Positions 16,726 through 25,727 of a stretch of DNA of 64,000 nucleotides are shown piece after piece. Location: NCBI RefSeq assembly GCF_000786695.1, contig NZ_CP009962.1, forward strand, positions 2,232,001-2,296,000. Direction: 5' to 3'. Position numbers and translations under genes: made by a program. The notes under the pieces were generated by a model, which was not told the origin of the DNA, did no database searches, and worked only from the letters and a program-made list of their open reading frames with translations. Origin of the DNA: Collimonas arenae. Its GTDB lineage: Bacteria; Pseudomonadota; Gammaproteobacteria; Burkholderiales; Burkholderiaceae_D. The stretch's first letter is position 1; every line of letters starts with the position of its first letter.

Positions 16726-17760
16726 ATGAATATCGACGAACTAACATCAGTCGCGCGGGCTATCGTGACGGGCCAAAAAGGGATTCTTGCCGCAGATGAA
16801 AGCGGACCGACGATCAAGAAGCGCTTTGACGCAATCAAGCTGGAATGCAGCGAAGAAAATCGCCGCCGCTATCGTGAAATATTGTTTACCGCCGAAGGGG
16901 TCGAGCGCTATCTCGGCGGAGTTATTCTCTACGATGAAACGCTGCGGCAAAGCACTGCCGACGGTGTTCCTTTTGCAGAATTGCTAATGCGCCGCAATAT
17001 TATTCCCGGCATCAAGGTTGACGGCGGCGCCAAGCCGCTGGCTTTGCATCCGGGCGAGAAAGTCACCGAAGGACTGGACGGATTGCGCGAGCGTTTGCAG
17101 GAATATAAGCAATTGGGGGCGAAGTTTGCGAAATGGCGCGGCGTCATCGAGATTGACGCCGCTGATATTCCCAGTAGCTACGGTATCCGTGCTAACGCCC
17201 ATGCCCTGGCGCGTTATGCTGCCTTGTGCCAGGAAGCCGGCATCGTTCCGATCGTCGAGCCGGAAGTTTTGATGGATGGCGCGCACGATCTGGCGCGTTG
17301 TGAGACGGTAAGCTTACAGGTATTGCAAACGGTGTTTGATGAACTGGCAGCCCACGGCGTTGCGTTGGAGGGCATGTTGTTGAAACCGAACATGGTCATT
17401 GCAGGTATGAAGTCTCCGCAGCAGGCTGATGTGCGCCAGGTTGCGGAAGCCACGATGCGGTGCCTGACACGGCATGTACCCCCAGCGATGCCAGGCATCG
17501 TCTTTCTCTCGGGCGGGCAAAGTGCAGAGGATGCCACTCACCATCTCAATGCAATGAATCAGCTTGGCCCGTTTCCATGGCAGGTCAGTTTTTCCTATGG
17601 CAGGGCGCTACAGGCGCCGGTGCTGGAGAGATGGCAAGGCGTGGAGCAGAACGTGGCGGAAGCGCAAAAGATATTACTGCGGCGTTGTGAATTGAATAGT
17701 CTGGCATGTGCGGGAAAATACGATAGCGGCATGGAGAGCAGTGCTTTTTCTCCGCCGTAA
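16726..17760 (+). CDS. Class I fructose-bisphosphate aldolase
   Basis: A 344-residue class I aldolase interconverting fructose 1,6-bisphosphate with dihydroxyacetone phosphate and glyceraldehyde 3-phosphate in the cytoplasm. The Schiff-base lysine is Lys220 in LLKPNMV. Other family blocks are GILAADESGPTIKKRF (19-34), KVDGGAKPL, KWRGVIEI and FLSGGQSAEDAT. Length and motifs match the eukaryote-like class I enzyme, not the metal-dependent class II. A GGAG-like site precedes the ATG. It faces, tail to tail, a PPi-dependent phosphofructokinase, the preceding step of glycolysis. Confidence 0.95.
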   Translation: MNIDELTSVARAIVTGQKGILAADESGPTIKKRFDAIKLECSEENRRRYREILFTAEGVERYLGGVILYDETLRQSTADGVPFAELLMRRNIIPGIKVDGGAKPLALHPGEKVTEGLDGLRERLQEYKQLGAKFAKWRGVIEIDAADIPSSYGIRANAHALARYAALCQEAGIVPIVEPEVLMDGAHDLARCETVSLQVLQTVFDELAAHGVALEGMLLKPNMVIAGMKSPQQADVRQVAEATMRCLTRHVPPAMPGIVFLSGGQSAEDATHHLNAMNQLGPFPWQVSFSYGRALQAPVLERWQGVEQNVAEAQKILLRRCELNSLACAGKYDSGMESSAFSPP

Positions 17761-17765
17761 ATTGC

Positions 17766-17791
17766 AGACAAGCCCGCAGGCGGGCTTGTCT
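17766..17791. terminator. Hairpin between convergent aldolase and phosphofructokinase genes
   Basis: A perfect 12-bp inverted repeat (AGACAAGCCCGC and GCGGGCTTGTCT, 2-base centre) lies 5 bases after the aldolase stop and 26 bases beyond the stop of the opposing gene. No strong T-tract follows on either strand, so termination strength is uncertain. Confidence 0.6.
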
Positions 17792-17817
17792 CTGCGTCTG
17801 AACTTGTTGTTGCCGAC

Positions 17818-19038
17818 TCAGCCTGCCTTATTGCGCAGCTTGGCCACCGCTTCGGCTCGTAAGCGGAAGCTGTCCGGCATTCCCGATCCTAGCAGCGGCC
17901 GCAGGTACTGGTGAAAGGCTTCGGTGACGTCGGTGCCGCTGGCGGCAATCAATTCATCTTCCATGACACGGGTTTTTCCCGCCACCACGTCTAGCGCCAT
18001 CAATTCGTAGTTGACTGAATATGATCCGCTGCGCTTGATGGCGACCGTGCCGTTGTGTGCTTTTTGCACGGCGAACTGCAACGCCTTCTCGCCGACTTCG
18101 CGTGCTTCACGCTGGTCCACATCAGATACGCATCCGGCAAACGAGCGTTGCAGGTAACCGAAGGTATCGCCGCGCACGCGCTTGATGTGCAGCTTCGACT
18201 TGATTTCCTCGCATAACAGATCCGCCAGCGCGCCATTGCCGGACAACTGCACGTTGCCGTGGTCGTCGCGCTCGATGGTTTCGGCGAGCAGACTGGCGAT
18301 CGGCGTTCCGGATTCGTCGTGTATGCCTTCGGAAACGGCAATCACGCAGCGCCCCAGGCGTTGATAGACTTCTTTCACATCGGCCAGGAATTTTTCCAGC
18401 ACAAAGCTGCGCTCCGGAAGGTAGATCAAGTGTGGTCCATCGTCCGAAAATTTTCTGGCCAGGGCCGATGCGGCTGTCAGGAAGCCGGCATGGCGCCCCA
18501 TCACCACGCCGACATAGACGCCGGGCAGGGACGCATTGTCCAGGTTGGCGCCAGCAAAGGCCTGCGCCACGAAGCGTGCCGCCGATGGAAATCCCGGCGT
18601 ATGGTCGTTGCCAACCAGATCGTTATCGATGGTCTTGGGGATATGAATGCAGCGTAGCGGGAAGGCTAGCTTCTCTGCTTCCAGGCTAAGGATGCGCAGC
18701 GTATCGGAGGAGTCATTGCCGCCGATATAGAAAAAATGATTGATCTGGTGCGACTGCAATACCTGGATGATTTCCTGGCAATACTTGAGATCGGGTTTGT
18801 CGCGCGTCGATCCTAGCGCGGAAGACGGCGTGTTCGCCACCAGTTCCAGGTTGTGGCTGGTTTCCTGCGCCAGGTCGAGAAAATCTTCATTGACGATGCC
18901 GCGCACGCCATTGCGCGCGCCGTAGACCAGGTCAACATCGCGCACGCCGCGCGCAGCCAGCACCACGCCCACCAGCGATTGATTGATTACTGCAGTGGGG
19001 CCGCCGCCTTGGGCGATAAGGATTCGTCTGGATTGCAT
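17818..19038 (-). CDS. Pyrophosphate-dependent 6-phosphofructokinase
   Basis: A 406-residue phosphofructokinase that reversibly phosphorylates fructose 6-phosphate using pyrophosphate. The motifs that separate PPi- from ATP-dependent enzymes are both of PPi type: YIGGNDSSDT (105-113) and PKTIDND (134-140, where Lys135 replaces the Gly of ATP enzymes). MGRHAGFLTA follows. Because the reaction is reversible, it and the convergent aldolase can serve glycolysis and gluconeogenesis. An ATP-type enzyme is unlikely given these residues. Confidence 0.93.
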   Translation of the reverse strand: MQSRRILIAQGGGPTAVINQSLVGVVLAARGVRDVDLVYGARNGVRGIVNEDFLDLAQETSHNLELVANTPSSALGSTRDKPDLKYCQEIIQVLQSHQINHFFYIGGNDSSDTLRILSLEAEKLAFPLRCIHIPKTIDNDLVGNDHTPGFPSAARFVAQAFAGANLDNASLPGVYVGVVMGRHAGFLTAASALARKFSDDGPHLIYLPERSFVLEKFLADVKEVYQRLGRCVIAVSEGIHDESGTPIASLLAETIERDDHGNVQLSGNGALADLLCEEIKSKLHIKRVRGDTFGYLQRSFAGCVSDVDQREAREVGEKALQFAVQKAHNGTVAIKRSGSYSVNYELMALDVVAGKTRVMEDELIAASGTDVTEAFHQYLRPLLGSGMPDSFRLRAEAVAKLRNKAG

Positions 19039-19169
19039 TTGCCTGCTCCTTGGACCGTCGTTGTATGGGCTGCCACCGGATGATTCTACCCCGATCGTGC
19101 GTTTATGGCGCAGCCCGGATCAGACCGCGTCGGTCCGATCCGCAATCCAGCTACTGCGTCGCCGGGACC

Positions 19170-20276
19170 TTATCTGCCCCAGATTTTTTTATACTCGGCG
19201 CGATAGCCGTTGTTCGGTTCAAAGGTGTTTTTGTCGCCGCCATGAAAAGCGATGTTCTGTTCGGTAACCAGATAGGCGGGCGTTGTGTAGGCGCTGGCCT
19301 TTTCGCCCGAAAACGCGCGATTCAGTTCGTCGACGATCTGCCAGCCTTGCTGGCCGAACGGTTCCGGCACCGTGGCGATCTGCTGGCGCTTGTTGCGGAT
19401 GCGCTGATAGGCAGATTCAGAACCTTCGCCGGCCGACAGCGTCTGGATCTTGTTGTTGGCAAGGATAGCCGTCGATGCCGGCGCAGCCAGCAGGTCAAGA
19501 TAACTGTCGTTGACGCCGATGATGTAGGTCCATTTCTTTCCGAAACGTTGCTGCAGCGATGTCAGTAGCGCTGGCATCTTGTCGGCGGAGGTGGTAATCG
19601 GCAAGGCTTCCACGCTGAGCAGGCTGCAGGTCCGGCATTGCTTAATGACCGCCGCCACTTCATTTGATTTTGCCTGCGAATACAGGCTGGCCGGATCGGT
19701 GAGGACGACGACGCCCGCCTTGCCGTTCGAGTCGACCACGCCAAGCAGGGCGGCGATCAGCGCTTCTTCCTTGGGATCTGCCGTGACATTGGAAAACAGA
19801 CCGTCGCTTGGCCCAATCCTGGTTGATGCATGCCAGCCCACTACCGGGACATTTTGTGCGTTGGCCGCGTTCATTTCCTTGGGCTGTTCGTTGGCATCGA
19901 TACCAGCCAGCACGATGCCATTGGGTTTCAGTGCGAGGGCGCGGCTGAAGGCCTCCGCGTGTTTGCTGTCCACTCCCCAGCAATCGATAGTGAAGACATC
20001 CCAGCCGGCGACCGCGGCCGCTTCCTGTACCCCCTTGGAAACCCGCAAGACACTATTGTTTTTGAGATTCGAGGCGATGACGACGATGAGTTTTTTCTGT
20101 GCCGCGATCTTGGGCCCTGTGGTGGGACCGTCCCAGTTGTTTTTGAAAGCCATGGCCTTGGCGATTTTTGCGTTGGCCCGGTTCAAGAACGTGGTTGGAT
20201 CTTCCTGTGCGAATGCTGAAGTGATGAGACCGAATACAAGTGCTACCGTTACAAAATTAAAATTTGTAATTTTCAT
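19170..20276 (-). CDS. Periplasmic sugar-type substrate-binding protein
   Basis: A 368-residue secreted protein with a Sec signal (about 1-23, cleaved after SAFA) and a type 1 periplasmic-binding fold (LIVVIASNLKNNSVLRVSKGVQ, DGIVLAGI-like GIVLAGIDANEQ, GKAGVVVLTDPASLYSQ, YIIGVNDSYLDLL). The family binds sugars or quorum-type ligands for ABC import or chemotaxis. No permease or ATPase gene is next to it, so it may act with a distant transporter or a chemoreceptor. It has a long upstream intergenic region. Confidence 0.85.
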   Translation of the reverse strand: MKITNFNFVTVALVFGLITSAFAQEDPTTFLNRANAKIAKAMAFKNNWDGPTTGPKIAAQKKLIVVIASNLKNNSVLRVSKGVQEAAAVAGWDVFTIDCWGVDSKHAEAFSRALALKPNGIVLAGIDANEQPKEMNAANAQNVPVVGWHASTRIGPSDGLFSNVTADPKEEALIAALLGVVDSNGKAGVVVLTDPASLYSQAKSNEVAAVIKQCRTCSLLSVEALPITTSADKMPALLTSLQQRFGKKWTYIIGVNDSYLDLLAAPASTAILANNKIQTLSAGEGSESAYQRIRNKRQQIATVPEPFGQQGWQIVDELNRAFSGEKASAYTTPAYLVTEQNIAFHGGDKNTFEPNNGYRAEYKKIWGR

Positions 20277-20683
20277 TATTTTTTTATCCGGATTTTGACT
20301 GCGTGTGGTCGGAGCGGATTTTTCCCGCCTGTTTTCTTTTGCAAATTAATGCAAATTATTATTTGACAACAACTCCCTTTATGACAAAGCAACCATCTCC
20401 CTGAGCCACCGCCGATGCTGCTTTCCAGTAAATCTGTCTCCTGCAGAAAGAGCCTCGGATTTGGCGTGCCTTAGCTTACGCAAAGGTTAAATAATTGTCT
20501 ATTGGAAATCAATCGCCAGCCTCTTGTAAAGCATTTTTTAAGCCAGTAACGCAATGGGTTTGTCTGCCGCGGCGCAGCAATCCGGAGTCGGCGCGGCGCT
20601 GGCCGCAAGATGCACAAAAGGGCTACCCGCCGCTATGGCAGGTAGCCCTTTTAAGGAGTTTGCGATCCAGGAAAAACGGTGGT
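20277..20683. other. Intergenic region with inverted repeat near the binding-protein promoter
   Basis: No gene is seen in these 407 bases. Upstream of the binding-protein gene there is an A+T-rich segment holding the inverted repeat TTTGCA-AATTAA-TGCAAA (20338-20355) and, on the minus strand, a possible -35 TTGTCA at 20361-20366 without a good -10. The far end carries the terminator listed separately. The middle shows nothing recognisable. Confidence 0.4.
20616..20652 (-). terminator. Terminator of the GspE-like gene
   Basis: AAAAGGGCTACC and GGTAGCCCTTTT form a perfect 12-bp stem with a 13-base loop, 31 bases beyond the stop of the GspE-like gene. On the minus strand the stem ends in TTTT. 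Confidence 0.75.
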
Positions 20684-22477
20684 TCAGGTCAACGCCGAAG
20701 TCACTTTCAATACTTCCTCGACGGTGGTGACGCCTTCCAGGACTTTCAATGCACCAGCAAGTCGCAAAGGTTTCATGCCGTCGGCGATACTTTGCTTTTT
20801 CAGTGCATGGATATCGGTTTCGGCCTGGATCATTTTGGAGAACGGCTGAGTGATGGTCAGCAGTTCGTACAAGCCGGTGCGTCCACGGTAGCCGGTCTGG
20901 CGGCACTCGGGACAGCCGACCGGGTGGTACACCGTGGCCGGCTTGGGCAGGTTCCAGGTTTCAACCAGCGTCGCCCAGACATCGTCGGCGACCTGGCCGT
21001 CGGGGCTTTTGCAAAAACTGCACAGGGTGCGCACCAGGCGTTGCGCCATGATGCCGATCAATGTGGTTTCCAGCAGATAGTAGGGTACGCCCAGTTCCAG
21101 CAGTCGCATCACGGCCGACGGCGCGTCGTTGGTGTGCAGCGTGGATAGCACCAGATGGCCGGTAAGGGCGGCCTGGATCGCCATTTCGGCGGTTTCCAGA
21201 TCGCGGATTTCGCCCACCATGATGATGTCCGGATCCTGCCGCATCAAAGCCCGCACGCCATCGGCAAACGTCAGGTCGATGCCGTGGCTGACTTGCATCT
21301 GGTTGAACGATGCTTCCACCATTTCGATCGGATCTTCCACCGAGCAGACATTGACTTCGGAAGTGGCCAGCGCCTTGAGCGTGGTGTACAGCGTGGTGGT
21401 CTTGCCGGAGCCGGTTGGCCCTGTCACCAGGATGATGCCGTGCGGGCGTTTGGTCAGGGCATCCCAGCGCAAGGCGTCGTCGGTCGGGAAGCCAAGCTCA
21501 GGCAAGGTTTTGACCACGACTTCCGGATCGAAAATCCGCATCACCAGTTTTTCGCCGAAAGCGGTAGGCAAAGTCGACAGGCGCAACTCGATTTCCTGGC
21601 CGCCGGCGGTGCGGGTCTTGATGCGGCCATCTTGCGGCCGACGCTTTTCAATGACATCCATCCGTCCCAACAGCTTGATGCGCGCGGTCATGGCGATCAT
21701 GACTACCGCCGGCACCTGGTACACCTGATGCAAAACGCCGTCGATGCGGAAGCGGATCGCGCTGAAATCACGCTTGGGTTCCATATGGATATCCGAAGCG
21801 CGTTGCTCAAACGCGTACTGCCAGAGCCAGTCGACGATGTTGACGATGTGCTGGTCGTTGGCGTCGACCTGTTTGTTGGTTTTGCCGAGTTCGACCAGCT
21901 GCTCGAAATTATTCCGCAGCGCCAGTTCCTGGCCGCCTGATTTATGCGCGCTCTTGATCGATTTTGCGAGGGTGAAAAACTGTGTGATGTATTGCGTGAT
22001 GTCGAGCGGATTGGCAATCACCAGGCGGATATTGCGGCGTGTGATCTTGGCGATTTCCGCCTGCCATTCGACGCGGAACGGTTCGGCGGTGGCGATCACC
22101 AGATCGGTGGCGCTCAGTTCGACCGGCAGGATATTGAAGCGCGTCGCATAGCTGGCGGACATGACGTCGGCTACCTTGGCGAAATCGATCTTGAGCGGAT
22201 CGATCCGGTAGAACGGCATGTGAACCTGGCGCGCCAGCCATTCGGTCAGCCATTCCAGCGTAATGGCCCGGTGCGGGGGAAGCATCGAATTCCGCTTGCA
22301 TTGGGCAACGGCGCTGAGCGGATGAATCGCGACCGGAGCGTTGCGGAAAATCCCTTGGGCCTGGGTATAAAAAGCTTTTACCTCGTTCCTGTCGACCGTG
22401 CCGTCGTTCAACAGCCAGGTAAAAATCTGCTGCAGGTCAAGTACTTTGGGCGGTGCATTGTTCATTGCTATAGACAT
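20684..22477 (-). CDS. GspE/PilB-family secretion or pilus assembly ATPase
   Basis: A 597-residue cytoplasmic hexameric ATPase of the type II secretion/type IV pilus class. It has an N-terminal MshEN-like region (about 70-170), ASDIHMEP (227-234), Walker A GPTGSGKT (353-360), an Asp box DPDIIMVGEIRD (about 414-425), the His box LSTLHTNDAPSA and a C-terminal four-cysteine zinc site (CSFC...CPEC). All catalytic elements appear intact. It stands apart from any secretin, prepilin or PilC gene, so it could power a system encoded elsewhere; GspE, PilB and MshE cannot be told apart here. Confidence 0.9.
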   Translation of the reverse strand: MSIAMNNAPPKVLDLQQIFTWLLNDGTVDRNEVKAFYTQAQGIFRNAPVAIHPLSAVAQCKRNSMLPPHRAITLEWLTEWLARQVHMPFYRIDPLKIDFAKVADVMSASYATRFNILPVELSATDLVIATAEPFRVEWQAEIAKITRRNIRLVIANPLDITQYITQFFTLAKSIKSAHKSGGQELALRNNFEQLVELGKTNKQVDANDQHIVNIVDWLWQYAFEQRASDIHMEPKRDFSAIRFRIDGVLHQVYQVPAVVMIAMTARIKLLGRMDVIEKRRPQDGRIKTRTAGGQEIELRLSTLPTAFGEKLVMRIFDPEVVVKTLPELGFPTDDALRWDALTKRPHGIILVTGPTGSGKTTTLYTTLKALATSEVNVCSVEDPIEMVEASFNQMQVSHGIDLTFADGVRALMRQDPDIIMVGEIRDLETAEMAIQAALTGHLVLSTLHTNDAPSAVMRLLELGVPYYLLETTLIGIMAQRLVRTLCSFCKSPDGQVADDVWATLVETWNLPKPATVYHPVGCPECRQTGYRGRTGLYELLTITQPFSKMIQAETDIHALKKQSIADGMKPLRLAGALKVLEGVTTVEEVLKVTSALT

Positions 22478-22516
22478 AGGGATTGGTTAGGCCAGTATGA
22501 TGTTTAGCGTAGTCGC

Positions 22517-23368
22517 TTACTGTGGCGAATGCCAGGCCTTGAGGCCATTGACCCACGATTTGGCCGGCAGCTTGGTGGCAGCGGTGATTTCTGCCGCACG
22601 TTCGTACCAGGCGCTGAAATCGACTTGCGGCGCGTTCTTGAATGCGATGGCGATGACATTGCCTTCGTGGACTTCTGGCAGGCACCAGACTTCGTCGAAG
22701 GCAAACATCATGGCTTTCAGGTTCTTGGCGTAACTGGGGTGGTCGCCGAACAGGTTGACAGTCATGATGCCGTCGTCTGTCAGGCAAGCCGCGCAGGCGC
22801 TGTAAAACTCGGGCGTGTCCAGCACCGGGCCGCGCGCAGTGGCGTCGTACAAGTCAACCTGCAAGGCGTCAATGCTGCCGTGATTCACCGGATCCAGCAC
22901 GAAATCCATGGCGTCCATTTCGAACACGGACAGCCGTTCGTCGTCGGGCGGCAACTTGAACATGGAGGCGCAAATCGCCAGCACAGAAGGATTCAGTTCA
23001 ATTGCCGTCACCCGTGCGGCGGGAAACTGGCGATAGCTGAATTTGGTCAGTGCTGCCGTGCCCAGGCCCAGTTGCACAATGTGTTGCGGCTCCGGATTGA
23101 ACAGCATCCACGCCATCATTTGCTGGGCGTATTCCAGTTCGGGCCAGTCCGGCTTGCGCAGTCGCATGGCGCCTTGCACCCATTCCGTACCGAAGTGCAG
23201 ATAACGCACCCCATCCTGTTCGGACAGGGTGACAGGGGCGAATTTCGGTTTGCGCGGAGGTTTTTGTGTGTCTTTTTTTGCAACGTCGGCACGCTTGGCT
23301 GCGCCGGTTTTGCGCGGGCCGTCCATACGGTTGGCGTCGGCTTCTATGGATTTGCGTTTGATCAGCAT
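22517..23368 (-). CDS. Spermidine synthase-like methyltransferase-fold protein
   Basis: A 283-residue protein with a Lys-rich N-terminal stretch (about 1-45) and a Rossmann-type spermidine-synthase fold: HIVQLGLGTAALTKF (nucleotide site), VTAIELNPSVLAIC (acidic strand end), FEMDAMDFV and IDALQVDLYDA. The polyamine-synthase catalytic signature is only partly kept, so true aminopropyltransferase activity is doubtful; many such proteins are of unknown function. It lies 39 bases upstream of the GspE-like gene on the same strand and may be co-transcribed with it. Confidence 0.8.
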   Translation of the reverse strand: MLIKRKSIEADANRMDGPRKTGAAKRADVAKKDTQKPPRKPKFAPVTLSEQDGVRYLHFGTEWVQGAMRLRKPDWPELEYAQQMMAWMLFNPEPQHIVQLGLGTAALTKFSYRQFPAARVTAIELNPSVLAICASMFKLPPDDERLSVFEMDAMDFVLDPVNHGSIDALQVDLYDATARGPVLDTPEFYSACAACLTDDGIMTVNLFGDHPSYAKNLKAMMFAFDEVWCLPEVHEGNVIAIAFKNAPQVDFSAWYERAAEITAATKLPAKSWVNGLKAWHSPQ

Positions 23369-23508
23369 CAGGTAATTATTCGGGCAAAAAGTAGGCAGAT
23401 AATAATGTAGGGCAATGATACCGCGCTACGGCTGCAAATTTGGCCTAAATGTTACTAAACCAGATAGCTAAGCCCGAGACCAAACACCGGTAACCAAATG
23501 CTGTCTGC

Positions 23509-23820
23509 TCAATCCCGGTTTCCCCAGCCCGGACGTTGCCGGTCCCTGCAGCCGATGAACATTGATTTTTTGCGCGCATCGCGGCCGGGACTGCGATCCT
23601 GGTCGTAGACGAAATAGCCGTTGCGGCCGCAAAGCTCTGCGGCTTTCTTGTAGCAGGCGCGCCAGGATTGTTCTGCATCGGTGCATTCGACCAGGAAGGC
23701 GTCGCGGCCGTCCGGGCCGTCGATGCGTTCGGAGGTCGCGCAGCCACCGAGCGCCAGCAGCAGGGGCAGGCTCAGCGAGGCCAGACGATATGGCGAGAAA
23801 GGCGAAGGCAGTCTTTTCAT
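23509..23820 (-). CDS. Small cysteine-containing lipoprotein
   Basis: A 103-residue lipoprotein. Start 23820 gives the signal MKRLPSPFSPYRLASLSLPL LLALGGC with lipobox LGGC. The mature part has three further cysteines plus an aromatic motif (LVECTDAEQSWRACYKKAAELCGRNGYFVYD) followed by a Cys in MFIGCRDR, suggesting two disulphides in the periplasm. This resembles small uncharacterised lipoproteins of betaproteobacteria. A tiny lipoprotein-like frame ends 22 bases upstream on the same strand. Confidence 0.7.
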   Translation of the reverse strand: MKRLPSPFSPYRLASLSLPLLLALGGCATSERIDGPDGRDAFLVECTDAEQSWRACYKKAAELCGRNGYFVYDQDRSPGRDARKKSMFIGCRDRQRPGWGNRD

Positions 23821-23842
23821 GTGTTTTCCGCGATCCTCTTGA

Positions 23843-23938
23843 TTAAAGACTGAGGCCAAGGGAAACGCAGGCGGACAGCGTTGTGAGCAAAGCCACGGCG
23901 AAAACCGTGCGTAAAAATTGCTTGGACAGTGGTGACAT
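23843..23938 (-). CDS. Possible 31-residue lipoprotein-like small protein
   Basis: A short frame begins MSPLSKQFLRTVFAVALLTT and ends LSACVSLGLSL, with positive charges, one hydrophobic helix and a lipobox-like LSAC. AAGGA lies 6 bases before this ATG; an ATG two codons upstream has no room for a ribosome-binding site. It sits just upstream of the cysteine-containing lipoprotein and may be translated from the same mRNA. No homology is claimed. Confidence 0.45.
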   Translation of the reverse strand: MSPLSKQFLRTVFAVALLTTLSACVSLGLSL

Positions 23939-24070
23939 GGTCATTCCTTGAGAGATCAGAGTCGCCAATTCTAGAGAGCCGGCGCGATTCAAGGTTTGTC
24001 GAATTGTGGGGAAAGTGTGCGTACTTTGTAATGTGCTAGCCGCATATTGACGATGCGTGCTTCATCTGGA

Positions 24071-24559
24071 TCAGCGCTCTTGCAGCGTGATCCAGGCCGC
24101 CCGCTTTTCCGCGTAAGGTTTGGTATAGGCAGGGCTGCTGGAAGGCAGCAGAACGATACGATAGCGTCCGGCCTGTTCTCCCAGTTCCTTTAAACCTAGT
24201 CTGGCGGCAGTGCCGCCATTGAAGGCGATGGTCCGCAGTTGCGGAAGCGTGGCGACCAGGCTCGGCAGATCGTTCTGCACATGGTCGCGGATATTGCTGT
24301 CCAGGCTGCCATCGCGGTGCGCTTCGGCCACCACATCCCACAAGCCGATGCCGTGCTCCAGCAACGTTTGCAAGCGCTGCGCATAAGGCAGCCCCGGTAA
24401 ATCGATGCTGATGACTTCCGCCAGCAGTTTCCAGAACCTGTTTTGCGGATGTGCGTAATACTCGCTATGCGCCAAGGACTTTGCGCCCGGCAGGCTGCCG
24501 AGGATGAGTGTGCGGACTTGTTGATCGATGACCGGCGGGAAGCTGCGCTTGCGATTCAT
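24071..24559 (-). CDS. DNA-deoxyinosine glycosylase (uracil-DNA glycosylase superfamily)
   Basis: A 162-residue base-excision repair enzyme of the hypoxanthine-DNA glycosylase family. The start at 24559 (MNRKRSFPPVIDQQVRTLIL) fits the family; the upstream extension does not. LILGSLPGAKS (18-28) is the motif 1 region, YAHPQNRFWKLL follows, and VLLPSSSPAYT is the motif 2 region near the C-terminus. It would remove deaminated adenine (hypoxanthine) from DNA. It is monocistronic and divergent from the SDR gene. Confidence 0.88.
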   Translation of the reverse strand: MNRKRSFPPVIDQQVRTLILGSLPGAKSLAHSEYYAHPQNRFWKLLAEVISIDLPGLPYAQRLQTLLEHGIGLWDVVAEAHRDGSLDSNIRDHVQNDLPSLVATLPQLRTIAFNGGTAARLGLKELGEQAGRYRIVLLPSSSPAYTKPYAEKRAAWITLQER

Positions 24560-24734
24560 TGTTCTGATAAAACGTGATGAGATATTTGCCGGGAGAGCAC
24601 AACGCTGGCGGTTGGCGCCGGTCAGCACGCTGTTGCTCGAAGTCTGATTATAATCCGCGAGATGGGAAGGCTGGCGATAACCGTCATATGGTGCGCGCCG
24701 CTTTTCTCAAAACGCATAAAAGAGGAGCAAACCT

Positions 24735-25484
24735 ATGTCGAAACCAGTCATGATCATTACTGGCGGCAGTCGCGGCATCGGCGCCGCTACCGCTCATCTT
24801 GCCGCTGCGCGCGGCTATGCCGTGTGCGTCAACTATGTGCATAACCGCAGTGCCGCCGAGTCGGTGGTGGCCGCGATACGCGGTACTGGCGGCGAAGCGC
24901 TGGCGGTGGCTGGCGATGTCGCTTCCGAAGCCGATGTGATGACGCTGTTTCAGACTGTCGACAGTCAATTGGGCAGGGTGACGGCCCTGGTCAACAACGC
25001 CGGTATCCTGGAGCGCCAGATGCGTGTGGAAGACATGGATGCAGCGCGTTTGCAGCGCGTCTTGACCACAAATGTCATTGGCAGTTTCCTGTGCGCGCGT
25101 GAGGCGGTACGGCGCATGTCCACCCGCTTCGGTGGCCAGGGCGGCGCTATCGTCAACTTGTCGTCGATGGCGGCCAAGCTTGGCGGTCCGGGTGAATATG
25201 TCGACTACGCCGCTTCCAAAGGCGCCATCGATGCAATGACGGTCGGCTTGGCTAAAGAGGTCGCCGATCAAGGGATTCGCGTCAACGCAGTCCGGCCAGG
25301 TGTCATATACACTGAGATACATGCCAGCGGCGGCGAGCCCGGCCGCGTCGACCGGGTGAAAGATACCGTGCCGATGCGGCGCGGCGGCAGCGCCGAGGAG
25401 GTGGCGCGAGCCGTCTTGTGGCTGTTGTCGGATGAAGCGTCGTATTCGACAGGTACATTTGTCGATGTTGCGGGCGGGCGCTGA
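24735..25484 (+). CDS. Short-chain dehydrogenase/reductase
   Basis: A 249-residue classical SDR oxidoreductase using NAD(P)H. The cofactor loop is TGGSRGIGAATA (about 10-21), NNAG is intact (VNNAGILE), the catalytic Ser/Tyr/Lys appear in VNLSSMAAKLGGPGEYVDYAASK-type blocks, and the C-terminus VDVAGGR is typical. An AGAGGAG site precedes the ATG. It is closest in style to glucose-1-dehydrogenase/FabG-like enzymes, but the substrate cannot be read from sequence. It has no operon partner. Confidence 0.9.
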   Translation: MSKPVMIITGGSRGIGAATAHLAAARGYAVCVNYVHNRSAAESVVAAIRGTGGEALAVAGDVASEADVMTLFQTVDSQLGRVTALVNNAGILERQMRVEDMDAARLQRVLTTNVIGSFLCAREAVRRMSTRFGGQGGAIVNLSSMAAKLGGPGEYVDYAASKGAIDAMTVGLAKEVADQGIRVNAVRPGVIYTEIHASGGEPGRVDRVKDTVPMRRGGSAEEVARAVLWLLSDEASYSTGTFVDVAGGR

Positions 25485-25559
25485 GGCAGCTTTATTGCGA
25501 ATGATAAAACCAAGCTTGTAAGCTGATTTTTTAACGAAATAGTGGTCTTTTTTTAAAAA

Positions 25560-25589
25560 TTGATAAAATGCGCATTATTGGTAAATAAT
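25560..25589 (+). promoter_or_regulatory. Candidate promoter of the glycine-zipper lipoprotein gene
   Basis: TTGATA (25560-25565), an 18-base spacer and AATAAT (25584-25589) form a plausible sigma-70 promoter in A+T-rich DNA. It would leave a 5' untranslated region of about 130 bases before the start at 25728. Confidence 0.45.
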
Positions 25590-25727
25590 CCAAACAAGTT
25601 TCACTGTTGCAAAAAGTATCTGTGCTGCAATATAACTGACTCGGCAACCCCTCTGCTGGTGCGCTAATCGAGTAGGTTATGGGCGGCAATTTTTATGTAA
25701 AAGCAATTTACGATGGAGTTATCAAGA

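Noticed and set aside
20495..22507. Several long plus-strand frames over the GspE-like gene
   Set aside because: The minus-strand gene carries intact Walker and zinc motifs; the opposite frames have none.
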